DNA of 64,000 nucleotides from Myxococcus eversor. GTDB taxonomy: Bacteria > Myxococcota > Myxococcia > Myxococcales > Myxococcaceae. The position numbers and the translations under genes were made by a program. Numbering within the stretch: position 1 is the first letter of the stretch; each line of letters opens with the position of its first letter. The stretch covers positions 248,001 to 312,000 of the forward strand of contig NZ_JAAIXY010000011.1 of NCBI RefSeq assembly GCF_010894455.1. The letters are read 5' to 3'. The notes beneath the pieces are model-generated. The model saw only the letters and a program-made list of their open reading frames with translations, did not search any database and was not told the origin of the DNA. This document shows positions 40,201-49,027 of the stretch, in pieces.

Positions 40201-43200
40201 TGACCAACTACGACGAGGTTCCGGAGAGCAGCCGCACGGAGACCGTCCAGTCCAACCCCGCGACGCTCCCCTGGGAGCTGGAGTCCAGCGAGTCGCCGGA
40301 CGTCACCGAGTACTACTTCGGGCTCGTCTACGTCGACGAGGCGTTCATCGACCGCGCCTTCTTCGGCGAGAACCGGGAGTTCCCCACGGACTTCTGGCTG
40401 AGGACGCCGCCGCTCCAGGTGGGCACCACCGGGCCGTTCATCGTCAACTTCACCCACGCCTACGACTTCGAGCACGACGCCAGCTTCAACTACGACGGTG
40501 CCGTCATCGAGCTCACCAATGACAACGGTCAGACGTGGATCGACATCGGCGGGCCGCTGTACGGCGGCGTGCTGGATACCGCCCCGGGCGTGCTGAACCC
40601 GCTGCAGGGTCGTCAGGCCATCGTCGGCACGAGCGCGAACTTCCCCACGCTCAACCCCGCGACCCTGGACCTGGGCACCACGTACGCTGGCCAGACGGTG
40701 CAGATCCGCTTCCGCATCGGTACCGACAACTTCGTCGGAGCGACGGGCTGGGCGCTGGACAACCTGTCCTTCAGCGGCATCACCAACACCCCGTTCACCG
40801 CACTGGCGGCGGACGACAACGTGTGTCTGAACCGTTCTCCGGTCGCCAATGCCGGTGCGGATCAGATCGTCAACGAGCGCACCGCGGTGTCGGTGACGGG
40901 CAGCGGGACGGACGCCGACGGCGACGCCCTGACGTACTCCTGGACGCAGTTCTCCGGCACGGCGGTCACGCTGGCCGGTGCCAACACCGCCACGGTGACC
41001 TTCACGGCTCCTGAAGTGGCGTCGGACCGCGACATCGTCCTTCGCCTGGTGGTCAGTGACGGCAGCCTGACCTCCACGGACTACGTGACGGTGCGCATCC
41101 TCAACGTCAACCGCGCTCCCACGGTGAACGCGGGCCTGGACGGCTCCGCGGATGAGCGTGGCAGCTTCACGCTGTCCGGCTCCGCGAGCGACGCGGACGG
41201 CGACAGCATCACCTACCTCTGGACGCAGGTGTCCGGCACGCCGGTGGCGCTGACGGGCTACACGGCGGCCTCCGCCACGTTCGCGACCCCCGAGGTGGAC
41301 TTCGCCACGACGCTCACGTTCCGCCTCACCGTCTCCGACGGCAAGGTCAGCGTGAACGACACCGTGGACGTGGTCATCAACGACGTGAACCGCGCCCCCG
41401 TCGTCACCGCCTCGTCGGTGACGGTCGACGAGCGCAGCACCGCCACCCTCGCGGCCACGGCCTCGGATGCGGACGGTGACACGCTGACGTACGCCTGGAC
41501 GCAGCTGTCCGGCACGGCGGTGACGTTGTCCGGTGCCAACACCGCGAACGCTTCCTTCGCGACGGGCGAAGTGGCCGCCACCGCCATCCTCACCTTCCGG
41601 GTGACGGTGTCCGATGGCACCGCCGAGGCGACCCAGGACGTGACGGTGAACGTGCTGCACATCAACCGCGCTCCGACGGTGAACGCGGGCCTGGATGGTG
41701 CCGTGGACGAGCGCGCCGTGGCCACGCTGAGCGGCTCGGCGAGCGACGCGGACGGCGACACCCTGACGTACACCTGGGTGCAGACGGCCGGTACGCCGGT
41801 GGGCATCACCAACGCCACCTCGGCCATCGCCACCTTCACCGCGCCGGAGACGGCGACCGGTGAGACGCTGACCTTCCGCCTGACGGTGAGCGACGGCAGC
41901 TCCACCGCCAGCGACACGGTCAACGTGGTGGTCAACCCGGTGAACCGCGCCCCGGCGGTGACGGCGTCCGACGTGACGGCCGACGAGCGGAGCACCGTCT
42001 CCCTCGTGGCCCAGGGCACCGACCCGGATGGCGACACGCTGACCTACGCGTGGACGCAGCTGACGGGCACGCCGGTGACGCTCGCGAACGCCGACTCGGC
42101 GACCGCGGACTTCGACGCGGGTGACGTGGACGCCGACGAGGAGCTCACGTTCCGCGTGACGGTGTCCGATGGCACCGTCGAGGCGACCCAGGACGTGACG
42201 GTGACGCTGCGCAACGTGAACCGTGCTCCCACGGCGAACGCGGGTACGGCGGCCTCCGCCGTGTCCGGCACCACCGTGACGCTCGATGGCAGCGCGAGCA
42301 GCGATGCCGATGGCACCGCGCTGTCCTACGCGTGGACCCAGGTCAGCGGCCCGTCCGTGACGCTGTCCAATGCGACGTCCGCCCAGCCGACCTTCACCGC
42401 TCCTTCGGTGCAGGCGCAGCGCGACCTGGTGTTCAGCCTGGTCGTGAGTGACGGGGTCGCGAGCAGCGCGGCCTCCCTGGTGGTCATCACCATCAACCCG
42501 ACGAACATTCCGAACCGGGCTCCGGTGGTGTCGGCGTCCGCGGTGACGGCCGACGAGCGGAGCACTGTCTCCCTCGTTGCCGAGGCCACGGATGAGGACG
42601 GCGACACGCTGACCTACGTGTGGACGCAGCTGACGGGCACCACGGTGACCCTCCAGAACGCCAACACCGCGACCGCGACGTTCGACGCGGGCGAGGTGGA
42701 TGCCAACGCGGAACTCACGTTCCGCGTGACGGTGGGCGACGGCAAGACCACCACCACGAAGGTCGTGGCGGTGACGGTGCGCAACGTGAACCGTGCTCCC
42801 ACGGCGAACGCGGGCGCGGCGGCTACCGCCCAGTCCGGCGCCACCGTGACGCTGGATGGCACCGCGAGCAGCGATGCCGACGGCACGGCGGTGACGTATG
42901 CGTGGACCCAGGTCAGCGGCCCGTCCGTGACGCTGTCCGACGCCACGGCGGCCCAGCCCTCCTTCACCGCTCCGACGGTGACGGCGGAGCGTGACCTGGT
43001 GTTCAGCCTGGTGGTGAGCGACGGGGCGGCGAGCAGCACGGCCTCCCTGGTGGTCATCACCGTGACGGCGGCGCCGGTGGAGAACACCGCGCCGGTGGCC
43101 AAGGCCCGCATCATCCTCAATGGCAGCCAGACGTCGATGACCCTCGACGGCTCGGCTTCCACCGACGCGAATGGCGATGCCCTGACCTACAAGTGGGAGC

Positions 43201-43466
43201 AGACGGGCGGCCCGGGCGTCACGCTCAACGAGTCGACCAAGGCGGTGCTCAGCGTGGACGTTCCGGAGCTGGATGACGACAGCGCCACGTTCACGTTCAA
43301 GCTGACGGTGAAGGACCCCGCGGGTGCCACCCACAGCGTCACGGTGGAGGCCACGGCCACCCCGGATGATGGGGGTGGTTGCTCGTCCACGGGCGCGGGT
43401 GCTCCGGCGGGCATGCTCGCCCTGGCGCTCCTCAGCCTGCTGCACCGTCGTCGCCGCCTGAACTAG
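37266..43466 (+). CDS. Giant secreted M36 (fungalysin-type) metalloprotease with PA domain, nine PKD-like repeats and MYXO-CTERM-type tail
   Basis: 2066 aa. GTG 37266 follows GGGAG at good spacing. Signal peptide (~1-22), then a fungalysin/thermolysin-type propeptide (~25-280), and an M36 catalytic domain with NNWLHDWYYDTGFDE and the zinc motif HEWGH near residue 640; the third ligand is the Glu in GEGWADFHALL. A PA domain (LVDRGGCGFIDKL, ~555-575) is inserted before the zinc motif. Next come a region of beta-rich domains (~870-1185), then nine PKD-like repeats (~1189-2037). The end, GCSSTGAGAPAG followed by a hydrophobic helix and HRRRR, is a MYXO-CTERM-type sorting signal. Probably exported, matured by cleavage and surface-held or released for protein digestion in predation or nutrition. 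Confidence 0.93.
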   Translation: MRRLVAKLSGLALVLSGTGSFARTLPNYDAFLEAKPASRTTASFKPVDADTNVRVTHRDEHTGAPRFLWANGGAQANNKLKAQYASMAPAQAALAQLGDYATLYGVKSFEVAGARVSGVKELAAGVKVVTVAQEISGVEVFRQSLRLLLNKQNELVSVSGTISEHVTATRTVPERLQFKLSAKSAIAAAFQDVTGAALDGSLLMQVKSAKPTGRYTRYTLASYARPQDEGLREPARSKQVYYALPNALVPAYYVEVIAGRENSVDSDAYAYVISAVDGRVLSRKNMREEAAFSYRVFADSTPPYTPHDGPSGTNATPHPDGAPTGWRPPFVPPSLVTLQNAPYSQNDPWLPAGATVTTGNNVDAYADLVAPDYYSAGDLRPTVTAPGVFDRTMLFDIQPNANAEQIAAATTSLFFMNNWLHDWYYDTGFDESTGNAQLNNFDRGGEDGDPIQAQAQDYSGVDNANMLTPADGASPRMQMYRFSGPRIARLTVNAPGNVAGNYNVGIASGMGAQVFNVVGNVVIALDEVTAGGPSTTDGCTALTNAAAVAGNIALVDRGGCGFIDKLTMAQNAGATGIIVADNAAGPVADMGGASTTLTIPALRITLADGNLLRNAPGLNVRLVREASIGPDGTVDNIIVAHEWGHYISNRLVLDAGGLVNNQGRAMGEGWADFHALLMVTRAEDINVPSNANWNGAYGAAEFAPRYGSPDSAFFGIRRVTYSSDMAKNALTFGHIANSATLPTTAPLIPNASVNSQVHNSGEVWATMLWEAYTSLLRAHPFQEAQDRMKRYIVLGYMQTPFAPTFLEARDAVLAGAYSVDPADAERMWVAFAKRGAGVGAVAPSYVSTTHEGVVQSFRTGPALGLMSATLSDDLPASSCDRDGVLDNGETGRILVTIANTGSHPSRNGSITVFSPTRGVSIANGGFVRLPELAVFDQTTVSVPVTLTGAAPNSVAEFIISFRDENQAVPGDVVASLSAMTNYDEVPESSRTETVQSNPATLPWELESSESPDVTEYYFGLVYVDEAFIDRAFFGENREFPTDFWLRTPPLQVGTTGPFIVNFTHAYDFEHDASFNYDGAVIELTNDNGQTWIDIGGPLYGGVLDTAPGVLNPLQGRQAIVGTSANFPTLNPATLDLGTTYAGQTVQIRFRIGTDNFVGATGWALDNLSFSGITNTPFTALAADDNVCLNRSPVANAGADQIVNERTAVSVTGSGTDADGDALTYSWTQFSGTAVTLAGANTATVTFTAPEVASDRDIVLRLVVSDGSLTSTDYVTVRILNVNRAPTVNAGLDGSADERGSFTLSGSASDADGDSITYLWTQVSGTPVALTGYTAASATFATPEVDFATTLTFRLTVSDGKVSVNDTVDVVINDVNRAPVVTASSVTVDERSTATLAATASDADGDTLTYAWTQLSGTAVTLSGANTANASFATGEVAATAILTFRVTVSDGTAEATQDVTVNVLHINRAPTVNAGLDGAVDERAVATLSGSASDADGDTLTYTWVQTAGTPVGITNATSAIATFTAPETATGETLTFRLTVSDGSSTASDTVNVVVNPVNRAPAVTASDVTADERSTVSLVAQGTDPDGDTLTYAWTQLTGTPVTLANADSATADFDAGDVDADEELTFRVTVSDGTVEATQDVTVTLRNVNRAPTANAGTAASAVSGTTVTLDGSASSDADGTALSYAWTQVSGPSVTLSNATSAQPTFTAPSVQAQRDLVFSLVVSDGVASSAASLVVITINPTNIPNRAPVVSASAVTADERSTVSLVAEATDEDGDTLTYVWTQLTGTTVTLQNANTATATFDAGEVDANAELTFRVTVGDGKTTTTKVVAVTVRNVNRAPTANAGAAATAQSGATVTLDGTASSDADGTAVTYAWTQVSGPSVTLSDATAAQPSFTAPTVTAERDLVFSLVVSDGAASSTASLVVITVTAAPVENTAPVAKARIILNGSQTSMTLDGSASTDANGDALTYKWEQTGGPGVTLNESTKAVLSVDVPELDDDSATFTFKLTVKDPAGATHSVTVEATATPDDGGGCSSTGAGAPAGMLALALLSLLHRRRRLN
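40830..43370 (+). repeat. Nine tandem PKD-like repeats inside the M36 protease
   Basis: Each repeat begins N-R-A-P (or close) and runs 276-294 bases; starts are 40830, 41109, 41388, 41664, 41943, 42219, 42513, 42789 and 43083. Common core: SDADGDTLTYAWTQ and FRVTVSDG. Three length and sequence types (279, 276 and 294 bases) alternate, and repeats 5+6 and 7+8 form two 570-base blocks. Confidence 0.9.
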
Positions 43467-43474
43467 TCGGACCG

Positions 43475-43500
43475 CCGCCTCTCTTCTCGGAGAGGCGGTT
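43475..43500 (+). terminator. Terminator of the M36 protease gene
   Basis: CCGCCTCTC / GAGAGGCGG, a 9-bp stem with a 6-base loop, 9 bases after the stop. Confidence 0.75.
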
Positions 43501-43583
43501 CGCTTCCGGGGACGGGTGCCTCACAGGCCCGGACCCGGAGGTGCTCCACTCGCTTCAGCGGTCCTGAGTGCTCTTGAAGTCAG

Positions 43584-43617
43584 ACGGCCGGCATCCTCTC
43601 GCGAGGGTGTCGGCCGT
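43584..43617. terminator. Second hairpin between protease and antiporter
   Basis: ACGGCCGGCATCCTC pairs with GAGGGTGTCGGCCGT (15 positions, two G-T pairs, loop TCGC). May be a backup terminator or a leader structure for the antiporter. Confidence 0.5.
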
Positions 43618-43752
43618 TGCTCATTCCGGCGCCATGGGAGGGGCGGTGACGGTGACTGGTGCACGAATCCGGGGCGCGTCGCGCTGGCGGACTCTCATGC
43701 TGGGGCAGGCTCGGCTCGCGTGTGGCCCGGTCGGACCGCCGCCCTTCCGTCC

Positions 43753-46167
43753 ATGTTCCCTCTCGCCTCCGCCTCCTCGCCGCCGTTCCTGCAGGAGATC
43801 GTCATCCTCATCGCCGCGGGCGCGGTGATGGCCTACGTGGGCCACCGCTTCCGGCTGGTGCCCATCGTCGGCTTCCTGCTCGCGGGCGCGGTGATTGGCC
43901 CCAACTCCCTGGCCCTGGTGAAGGACCTGGAGCTGGTCAACTCCGCCGCGGAGCTGGGCGTCATCCTGCTGCTGTTCAGCATCGGGCTGGAGTTCAGCCT
44001 GGAGAAACTGTCCCGGCTCAAGACGCTCCTGTTCGGAGGCGGAGGGCTCCAGGTGGGGCTGGCCTCCGTGGGGATGATGGGGCTCTTGATGCTGTTCGGC
44101 GTGGCGTGGAGGCCCGCGCTGTTCACTGGCTTCCTGGTGGCGCTGTCCTCCACCGCCATCGTCCTCAAGCTGCTCGGAGACCGGGGCGGGACTTCGTCCG
44201 ACGTGGGGCAGGTGTCCCTGGGGCTGCTCATCTTCCAGGACCTCGCGGTGGTGATGATGGTGCTGCTCGTCCCCGTGCTGGCGGGGAAGGGGGACACGCC
44301 GCTCCACTTCGTGTGGGCGTTCGCCAAGGCGCTCGGCATCATCATCGCGGTGCTGGTGGTGGCGCGACGGCTGATGCCCAGGTTGCTGGAGGTGGTGGCC
44401 CGCACGTGCTCGCCAGAGCTGTTCCTGCTCACCGTCATCGCCGTGTGCTTCGGCACCGCGTACCTCACCAGCCTCGCGGGCGTCAGCGTGTCCCTGGGGG
44501 CCTTCCTCGCGGGCCTCGTCGTCAGCGAGAGCCGCTTCAGCGAGCACGCCTTCGGAGAAATCCTCCCGCTCCAGATTCTCTTCAGCGCCACGTTCTTCGT
44601 CTCCGTGGGCATGTTGCTCGACGTGGGCTTCCTGGTGGCCCACCTGCCGGAGGTGTTGCTGGCCATCGTCGCGGTGCTCGTCGTGAAGGCGGTGACGACG
44701 GGCATCAGCGTGCTGGCGCTCGGCTATCGACCGCCCGTGGTGGTGGAGAGCGCGCTGCTCCTGGCCCAGGTGGGGGAGTTCTCCTTCGTGCTGGAGCGCA
44801 GCGGACGGAAGCTGGGGCTGTTCCCAGCGGGAGTCCCCGCGGGCTCCCAGGCCTTCATCGCGGCCACGGTGATGTTGATGGTGCTCACGCCGGCGCTGTC
44901 CCGGCTGGGCATCTGGGCAGGCGGTCGGCTCACCCGCAGAGGGCGCAGCGCGCTGGCGCAGGAGAGCCCCACCACGGACGAGTCGGAGGCGCTGGCGGCC
45001 GAGTCCTTCGCGCGCTTCGAGAACCACGTCATCGTCGCGGGCTATGGAGACGGGGCGCGCAGGCTGTCGCGCGTGCTGCGCGGCTCGGGCGTTCCGTTCC
45101 TCGTCACCACCCTGAGCCCCCAGGGGGCGAACGAAGCGGAGGCCGAGGGCATGGTGGTGCTGCGCGGCGACTACGCGCGTCAGCGCACGCTGCGCGTCGC
45201 GGGCGTCCAACGCGCCAAACTCCTGATGGTGGTCGACGACGAGGTCGCCATGGCCCACCGCGTGGTGGCCGTGGCGCGGATGGAGAACCCCACGCTGCGA
45301 CTGGTGGCGCGCGTCCGCACCGTCGCCGATGTGGAGCCGATGAGCACGGCCGGCGCGGATGTCGTCGTGTGCGAGGAACTGGAGAGCCTGGTGGCAGTGC
45401 TGTCCTCTGTCTTGGAGGACTACCGTCAGTCGGCGGAGGAGATTGAAGACCACGAGGAGGCCGTGCGGCGCTCGGGCTACGCGGCGCTGCGCCTGTCGGG
45501 CTCGCTGGAGAAGCCGCTGCTCGTGTGCGCGCTGGAGGATGACTGCCTCGGCTCGCGGCGCGTGACGGTCCGCTCCGGTGCGCCCGTCGTGGGCATGACG
45601 ATGGAGGCGTTGGTTGAACGCGCGGACGGCCCGTTCCAGGTCCTGTCGCTGCGAAGGGACGGAGAGCTGCTGTCGCAACTGGGTCCCCACACGCGCTTCG
45701 AGGTGGGGGACGAGCTGGTCCTCAAGGGCTCCGTCTCGGTCTTCGAGCGCGGCGCCGAGCTGTTCCGCGCGCCGCCTCCAGAGGGACTCCAAGTGGACCT
45801 GCCGGCACCCGCGCCCGCCACGCCGCGTACGGCGGCGGAGCTCATCGACCCGCAGGCCACCATCGAGTTCCACCCGAAGGAAGGCACGGGCCCGTGTGGC
45901 CACCTGGACCAGCTTCGTCCCGTGCGGGCCCGGACGAAGGGCTGCGAGGAGTGCCTCAAGCTCCACGACACCTGGGTGCACCTGCGGCTGTGCATGACGT
46001 GCGGCCACGTGGGGTGCTGCGACGACTCGAAGAACAAGCACGCCACGGGACACTTCCACGGGACGGCACATCCGCTCATCCGCTCGCTGGAGCCCGGTGA
46101 GTACTGGGGCTGGTGCTACGTCGACCAGGTCCAGTTGGAGGACGAGTCCCCACCGTCACGCCCTTGA
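43753..46167 (+). CDS. Cation/proton antiporter (CPA2, KefB-like) with RCK domain and C-terminal UBP-type zinc finger
   Basis: 804 aa from ATG 43753; earlier in-frame starts would add non-membrane, low-quality sequence, though the Shine-Dalgarno before 43753 is poor. Residues ~10-390 are a 12-13-helix Na+/H+-exchanger core (VGFLLAGAVIGPNSLAL; GVSVSLGAFLAGLVVSES). Residues ~430-550 are an NAD-binding TrkA-N domain (VIVAGYGDGARRLSRVL). Residues ~600-690 form a TrkA-C domain. The unusual part is the end (~710-799): GPCGHLDQL, CEECLKLHDTW, CMTCGHVGCC and HATGHFHGTAHPL are the Cys/His ligands of a zf-UBP domain. Likely K+ or Na+/H+ exchange at the inner membrane, gated through the cytoplasmic domains. 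Confidence 0.88.
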   Translation: MFPLASASSPPFLQEIVILIAAGAVMAYVGHRFRLVPIVGFLLAGAVIGPNSLALVKDLELVNSAAELGVILLLFSIGLEFSLEKLSRLKTLLFGGGGLQVGLASVGMMGLLMLFGVAWRPALFTGFLVALSSTAIVLKLLGDRGGTSSDVGQVSLGLLIFQDLAVVMMVLLVPVLAGKGDTPLHFVWAFAKALGIIIAVLVVARRLMPRLLEVVARTCSPELFLLTVIAVCFGTAYLTSLAGVSVSLGAFLAGLVVSESRFSEHAFGEILPLQILFSATFFVSVGMLLDVGFLVAHLPEVLLAIVAVLVVKAVTTGISVLALGYRPPVVVESALLLAQVGEFSFVLERSGRKLGLFPAGVPAGSQAFIAATVMLMVLTPALSRLGIWAGGRLTRRGRSALAQESPTTDESEALAAESFARFENHVIVAGYGDGARRLSRVLRGSGVPFLVTTLSPQGANEAEAEGMVVLRGDYARQRTLRVAGVQRAKLLMVVDDEVAMAHRVVAVARMENPTLRLVARVRTVADVEPMSTAGADVVVCEELESLVAVLSSVLEDYRQSAEEIEDHEEAVRRSGYAALRLSGSLEKPLLVCALEDDCLGSRRVTVRSGAPVVGMTMEALVERADGPFQVLSLRRDGELLSQLGPHTRFEVGDELVLKGSVSVFERGAELFRAPPPEGLQVDLPAPAPATPRTAAELIDPQATIEFHPKEGTGPCGHLDQLRPVRARTKGCEECLKLHDTWVHLRLCMTCGHVGCCDDSKNKHATGHFHGTAHPLIRSLEPGEYWGWCYVDQVQLEDESPPSRP

Positions 46168-46177
46168 GGCGCCACGC

Positions 46178-47236
46178 TCAGAGGGGCCGGACATGCTCGG
46201 CGAGCTGGCCCGTGGCGATGAGCTCCTGGAGCTCGTCTCCCATCCGCTCGCTCTCGGAGACCACCTGGTTCCAGGCGCGGATGCGCGCGGTGTCCGTCAT
46301 CCGCTCGAAGTCGACGCGGTCCGGAATCTTGCCACCGGGGAGCCTCGCGACCAGCTCGGGGGAAGGGGAGATGAGCAGTGCCCTCCGGAAGTTCTCCGGC
46401 TTCGCCCTTCGCCAGCGCAGGGCCTTGTCGAACCAGCCGGGCACCACGTACGGATAGAAGTGCGGGTACAGCACCAGGCCCTCACCGGGCCCGAAGTCCA
46501 GGTCCAGGTGGTAGTCGATGACGCCACCATCCCGGTACACGCCCGGATGCGCGCCGGGGATGCGCACGCCGCTGAGCACCAGCGGAATCGAGCCCGAGGC
46601 GATGAGCGCCGGCTTCAGGTTCTCCTCCGTCAAGGGCAGGTGGACGGAGGGCAGGTCCTTCTGGGCCCTGAACGGACTGGTGTCGCCCGCCGTGTCGAAG
46701 ACGACGCGGCGCAGGTGGAGGCTCAGGCTCTTGCGACTCACCACGTTGCCCATGGCGCACAGCGCCAACCCGAGGAGCTGCACGCGGGGATGCTCCGCGC
46801 CCATGGGGCCACGACACAGCGCGGTGACGATGTGCAGCCGCGCCCAGGGGTGGTGGAGGATCTCCTTCATCCCGTCGTCGCCCAGGAGCGCGTCGAGGAT
46901 GCGCTCACTCGTCTCGCTCACCAGGGCTGGCGAGGGCTTGGGTGGATAGCGCTGGTCGATGTACGCCGCCTCGAAGCGGCGCAGCGCGGACACAGGGTCG
47001 TTCTGCGCCAGACACGCCAGCCGCCAGCTCCCGATGGAGCTTCCAATCAGATGCAGGGGACGGGTGCGCCCCTTGAACAGCTCGCCGAAGAGGGCGCGAT
47101 CCAAGCCCGCGAGCACCAACCACTTGGGACCACCGGAAGCTCCAGGAACGACGTCCACGTCATCCCCGCGCAGCCCTCGCGCGCGCAGGAGCCGCAGCGC
47201 GTCAGGTCCCGCCAGAAGCGTCAGATTCGAGGCCAT
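46178..47236 (-). CDS. Patatin-like phospholipase
   Basis: 352 aa from ATG 46178-47236 (start at 47236; the frame is open further up but there it overlaps the divergent promoter). Patatin fold with the Ser-Asp dyad: an oxyanion region VPGASGGPKW, nucleophile elbow IGSSIGSW and the Asp in YRDGGVIDYH. No signal peptide, so it acts in the cytoplasm or at the inner membrane face unless exported otherwise. Likely hydrolyses phospholipid acyl esters. Divergent from the Tat amidase gene across a ~110-base gap. Confidence 0.85.
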   Translation of the reverse strand: MASNLTLLAGPDALRLLRARGLRGDDVDVVPGASGGPKWLVLAGLDRALFGELFKGRTRPLHLIGSSIGSWRLACLAQNDPVSALRRFEAAYIDQRYPPKPSPALVSETSERILDALLGDDGMKEILHHPWARLHIVTALCRGPMGAEHPRVQLLGLALCAMGNVVSRKSLSLHLRRVVFDTAGDTSPFRAQKDLPSVHLPLTEENLKPALIASGSIPLVLSGVRIPGAHPGVYRDGGVIDYHLDLDFGPGEGLVLYPHFYPYVVPGWFDKALRWRRAKPENFRRALLISPSPELVARLPGGKIPDRVDFERMTDTARIRAWNQVVSESERMGDELQELIATGQLAEHVRPL

Positions 47237-47345
47237 GTCGGTGTGGAACCGTAACAGGTGCGTGCGAGTCGCGCGGGACTTCCGCATGTGCGCCCCGCCT
47301 CGCTTGCGACAAGCCATGCGCCACTGCTGTACTGCGCACGACCCC

Positions 47346-49013
47346 ATGAAAAAGCCCACGCCTCCCGGTCATCGCTCCTGGGAAATGAGTCGTCGCGCCT
47401 TCCTCGGTGGCACGGCCGCTGTCACGGCCATGGCCTCCCTGGAGGCCTCTGGCAATCCAGAGGGACAGCCCGCGCCTTCCGCCCGTCCCTTCGAGTTGGA
47501 GGAGACCACCATCGCCGAGCTTCAGGCGGGCATGGGGGAAGGGAAGTACACCGCGCACGGCCTCACGGAGCGCTACCTGGCGCGCATCGCGGCAACGGAC
47601 CGCACCGGCTCGCTGCCGTTGCTGTCCGTCATCGAGCTGAACCCGGACGCGCTCGCCATTGCCCAGGCGTTGGACAAGGAGCGCAAGGAGAAGGGCGCGC
47701 GCGGTCCGCTGCATGGCATCCCCGTGCTCATCAAGGACAACATCGCCACGGCGGACCGGATGCAGACCACCGCGGGCTCGCTCGCGCTCGTCGGCGCCGT
47801 GCCCTCGCGGGATGCGTTCGTGGTGGAGCGGCTGCGCGCGGCGGGTGCCGTCATCCTCGGCAAGACGAACCTCAGCGAGTGGGCCAACTTCCGCTCCACG
47901 CGCTCCGCCAGCGGCTGGAGTGGACGCGGCGGCCAGTGTCGCAATCCCTATGCGCTGGACCGGTCGCCCTCGGGCTCCAGCTCGGGCTCGGGCGCGGCGA
48001 CGGCCGCGAACCTGTGTGTCGTGGCCGTGGGCACGGAGACTGACGGCTCCATCGTGTCGCCCTCCGCGGCGTGCTCGCTGGTGGGGCTCAAGCCGACGGT
48101 GGGGCTGGTCAGCCGCTCAGGCATCATCCCCATCTCCCACAGCCAGGACACCGCGGGCCCCATGACTCGCACCGTGGCGGATGCCGCCGCGCTGCTCACC
48201 GTGCTCGCGGGAATCGACGCCGCCGACGTGGCGACGGCCGCGAGCCAGGGCCGCACGGGGCTCGACTACACGAAGTTCCTGGACGCGGACGGGCTGAAGG
48301 GCGCGCGCATCGGCGTCGCACGCGAGCGCTTCTTCGGCTACCACGCCGCCACGGACGCGCTGGTGGAGCAGGCGCTGGAGGTCATGAAGTCCAAGGGCGC
48401 CATCCTCGTGGACCCGGCCTCCATTCCCAACGCGCCCAAGCTGGATGACCCCGAGTTCGAAGTCCTCCTGTACGAGTTCAAGGCCGGAACCGAGGCGTGG
48501 CTCGCGAGCCTGGGGGACAGGACGAAGCTGCGCACGCTCGCGGACCTCATCCGCTTCAACGAGGAGCACCAGGACGTGGAGATGCCGTACTTCGGCCAGG
48601 AGCTGCTGCGTCAGGCGCAGGCGCGCGGCTCGCTCTCCGACGCGAAGTACCTCAAGGCCCTGGCCTCCAGTCGCAAGCTGTCACGCGAGCAGGGCATCGA
48701 CGCGGTGATGCGCAAGCACCAGTTGGACGCGCTCGTCGCGCCCACGCAGGCGCCTCCGGGGCTCATCGACCTGGTGAACGGAGACCACTGGCTGGGCAGC
48801 AGCTCCACGCCCGCGGCCGTCTCCGGCTATGCCACCCTCACGGTGCCCGCGGGCTACGTGCGTGGACTTCCCGTGGGGCTGTCGTTCATCGGTCGAGCAT
48901 GGAGCGAGCCCACGTTGCTCAAGCTCGCTCATGCCTATGAGCAGGCCACGCGGCACCGACGTCCGCCTGGCTTCGTGCCCACCGCGGACCTGCGCCTCGT
49001 CGCCGGGCGCTGA
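47346..49013 (+). CDS. Tat-exported amidase-signature family enzyme
   Basis: 555 aa. Twin-arginine signal [17 protein letters not shown] near residues 14-30, so the folded enzyme is exported. The amidase-signature Ser-cisSer-Lys triad is visible: Lys in [16 protein letters not shown] (~135), cis-Ser in [16 protein letters not shown] (~205-212) and Ser in [13 protein letters not shown] (~230). The mature part has normal length. ATG 47346 lacks a clear Shine-Dalgarno; ATG 47385, just before SRRAF, is a possible alternative. Substrate unknown; related exported amidases act on amides of acids or cell-wall peptides. Confidence 0.88.
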   Translation: MKKPTPPGHRSWEMSRRAFLGGTAAVTAMASLEASGNPEGQPAPSARPFELEETTIAELQAGMGEGKYTAHGLTERYLARIAATDRTGSLPLLSVIELNPDALAIAQALDKERKEKGARGPLHGIPVLIKDNIATADRMQTTAGSLALVGAVPSRDAFVVERLRAAGAVILGKTNLSEWANFRSTRSASGWSGRGGQCRNPYALDRSPSGSSSGSGAATAANLCVVAVGTETDGSIVSPSAACSLVGLKPTVGLVSRSGIIPISHSQDTAGPMTRTVADAAALLTVLAGIDAADVATAASQGRTGLDYTKFLDADGLKGARIGVARERFFGYHAATDALVEQALEVMKSKGAILVDPASIPNAPKLDDPEFEVLLYEFKAGTEAWLASLGDRTKLRTLADLIRFNEEHQDVEMPYFGQELLRQAQARGSLSDAKYLKALASSRKLSREQGIDAVMRKHQLDALVAPTQAPPGLIDLVNGDHWLGSSSTPAAVSGYATLTVPAGYVRGLPVGLSFIGRAWSEPTLLKLAHAYEQATRHRRPPGFVPTADLRLVAGR

Positions 49014-49027
49014 AGGACACGCCAGAT

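Noticed and set aside
40830-43370. CRISPR-like regular repeats
   Set aside because: The ~280-base period and in-frame protein similarity show tandem protein domains, not short repeats with spacers.
39387-43445. 1352-aa open frame antisense to the M36 protease repeats
   Set aside because: Arg/His/Val-rich shadow produced by high third-position G/C on the coding strand; the plus frame has clear domain motifs.
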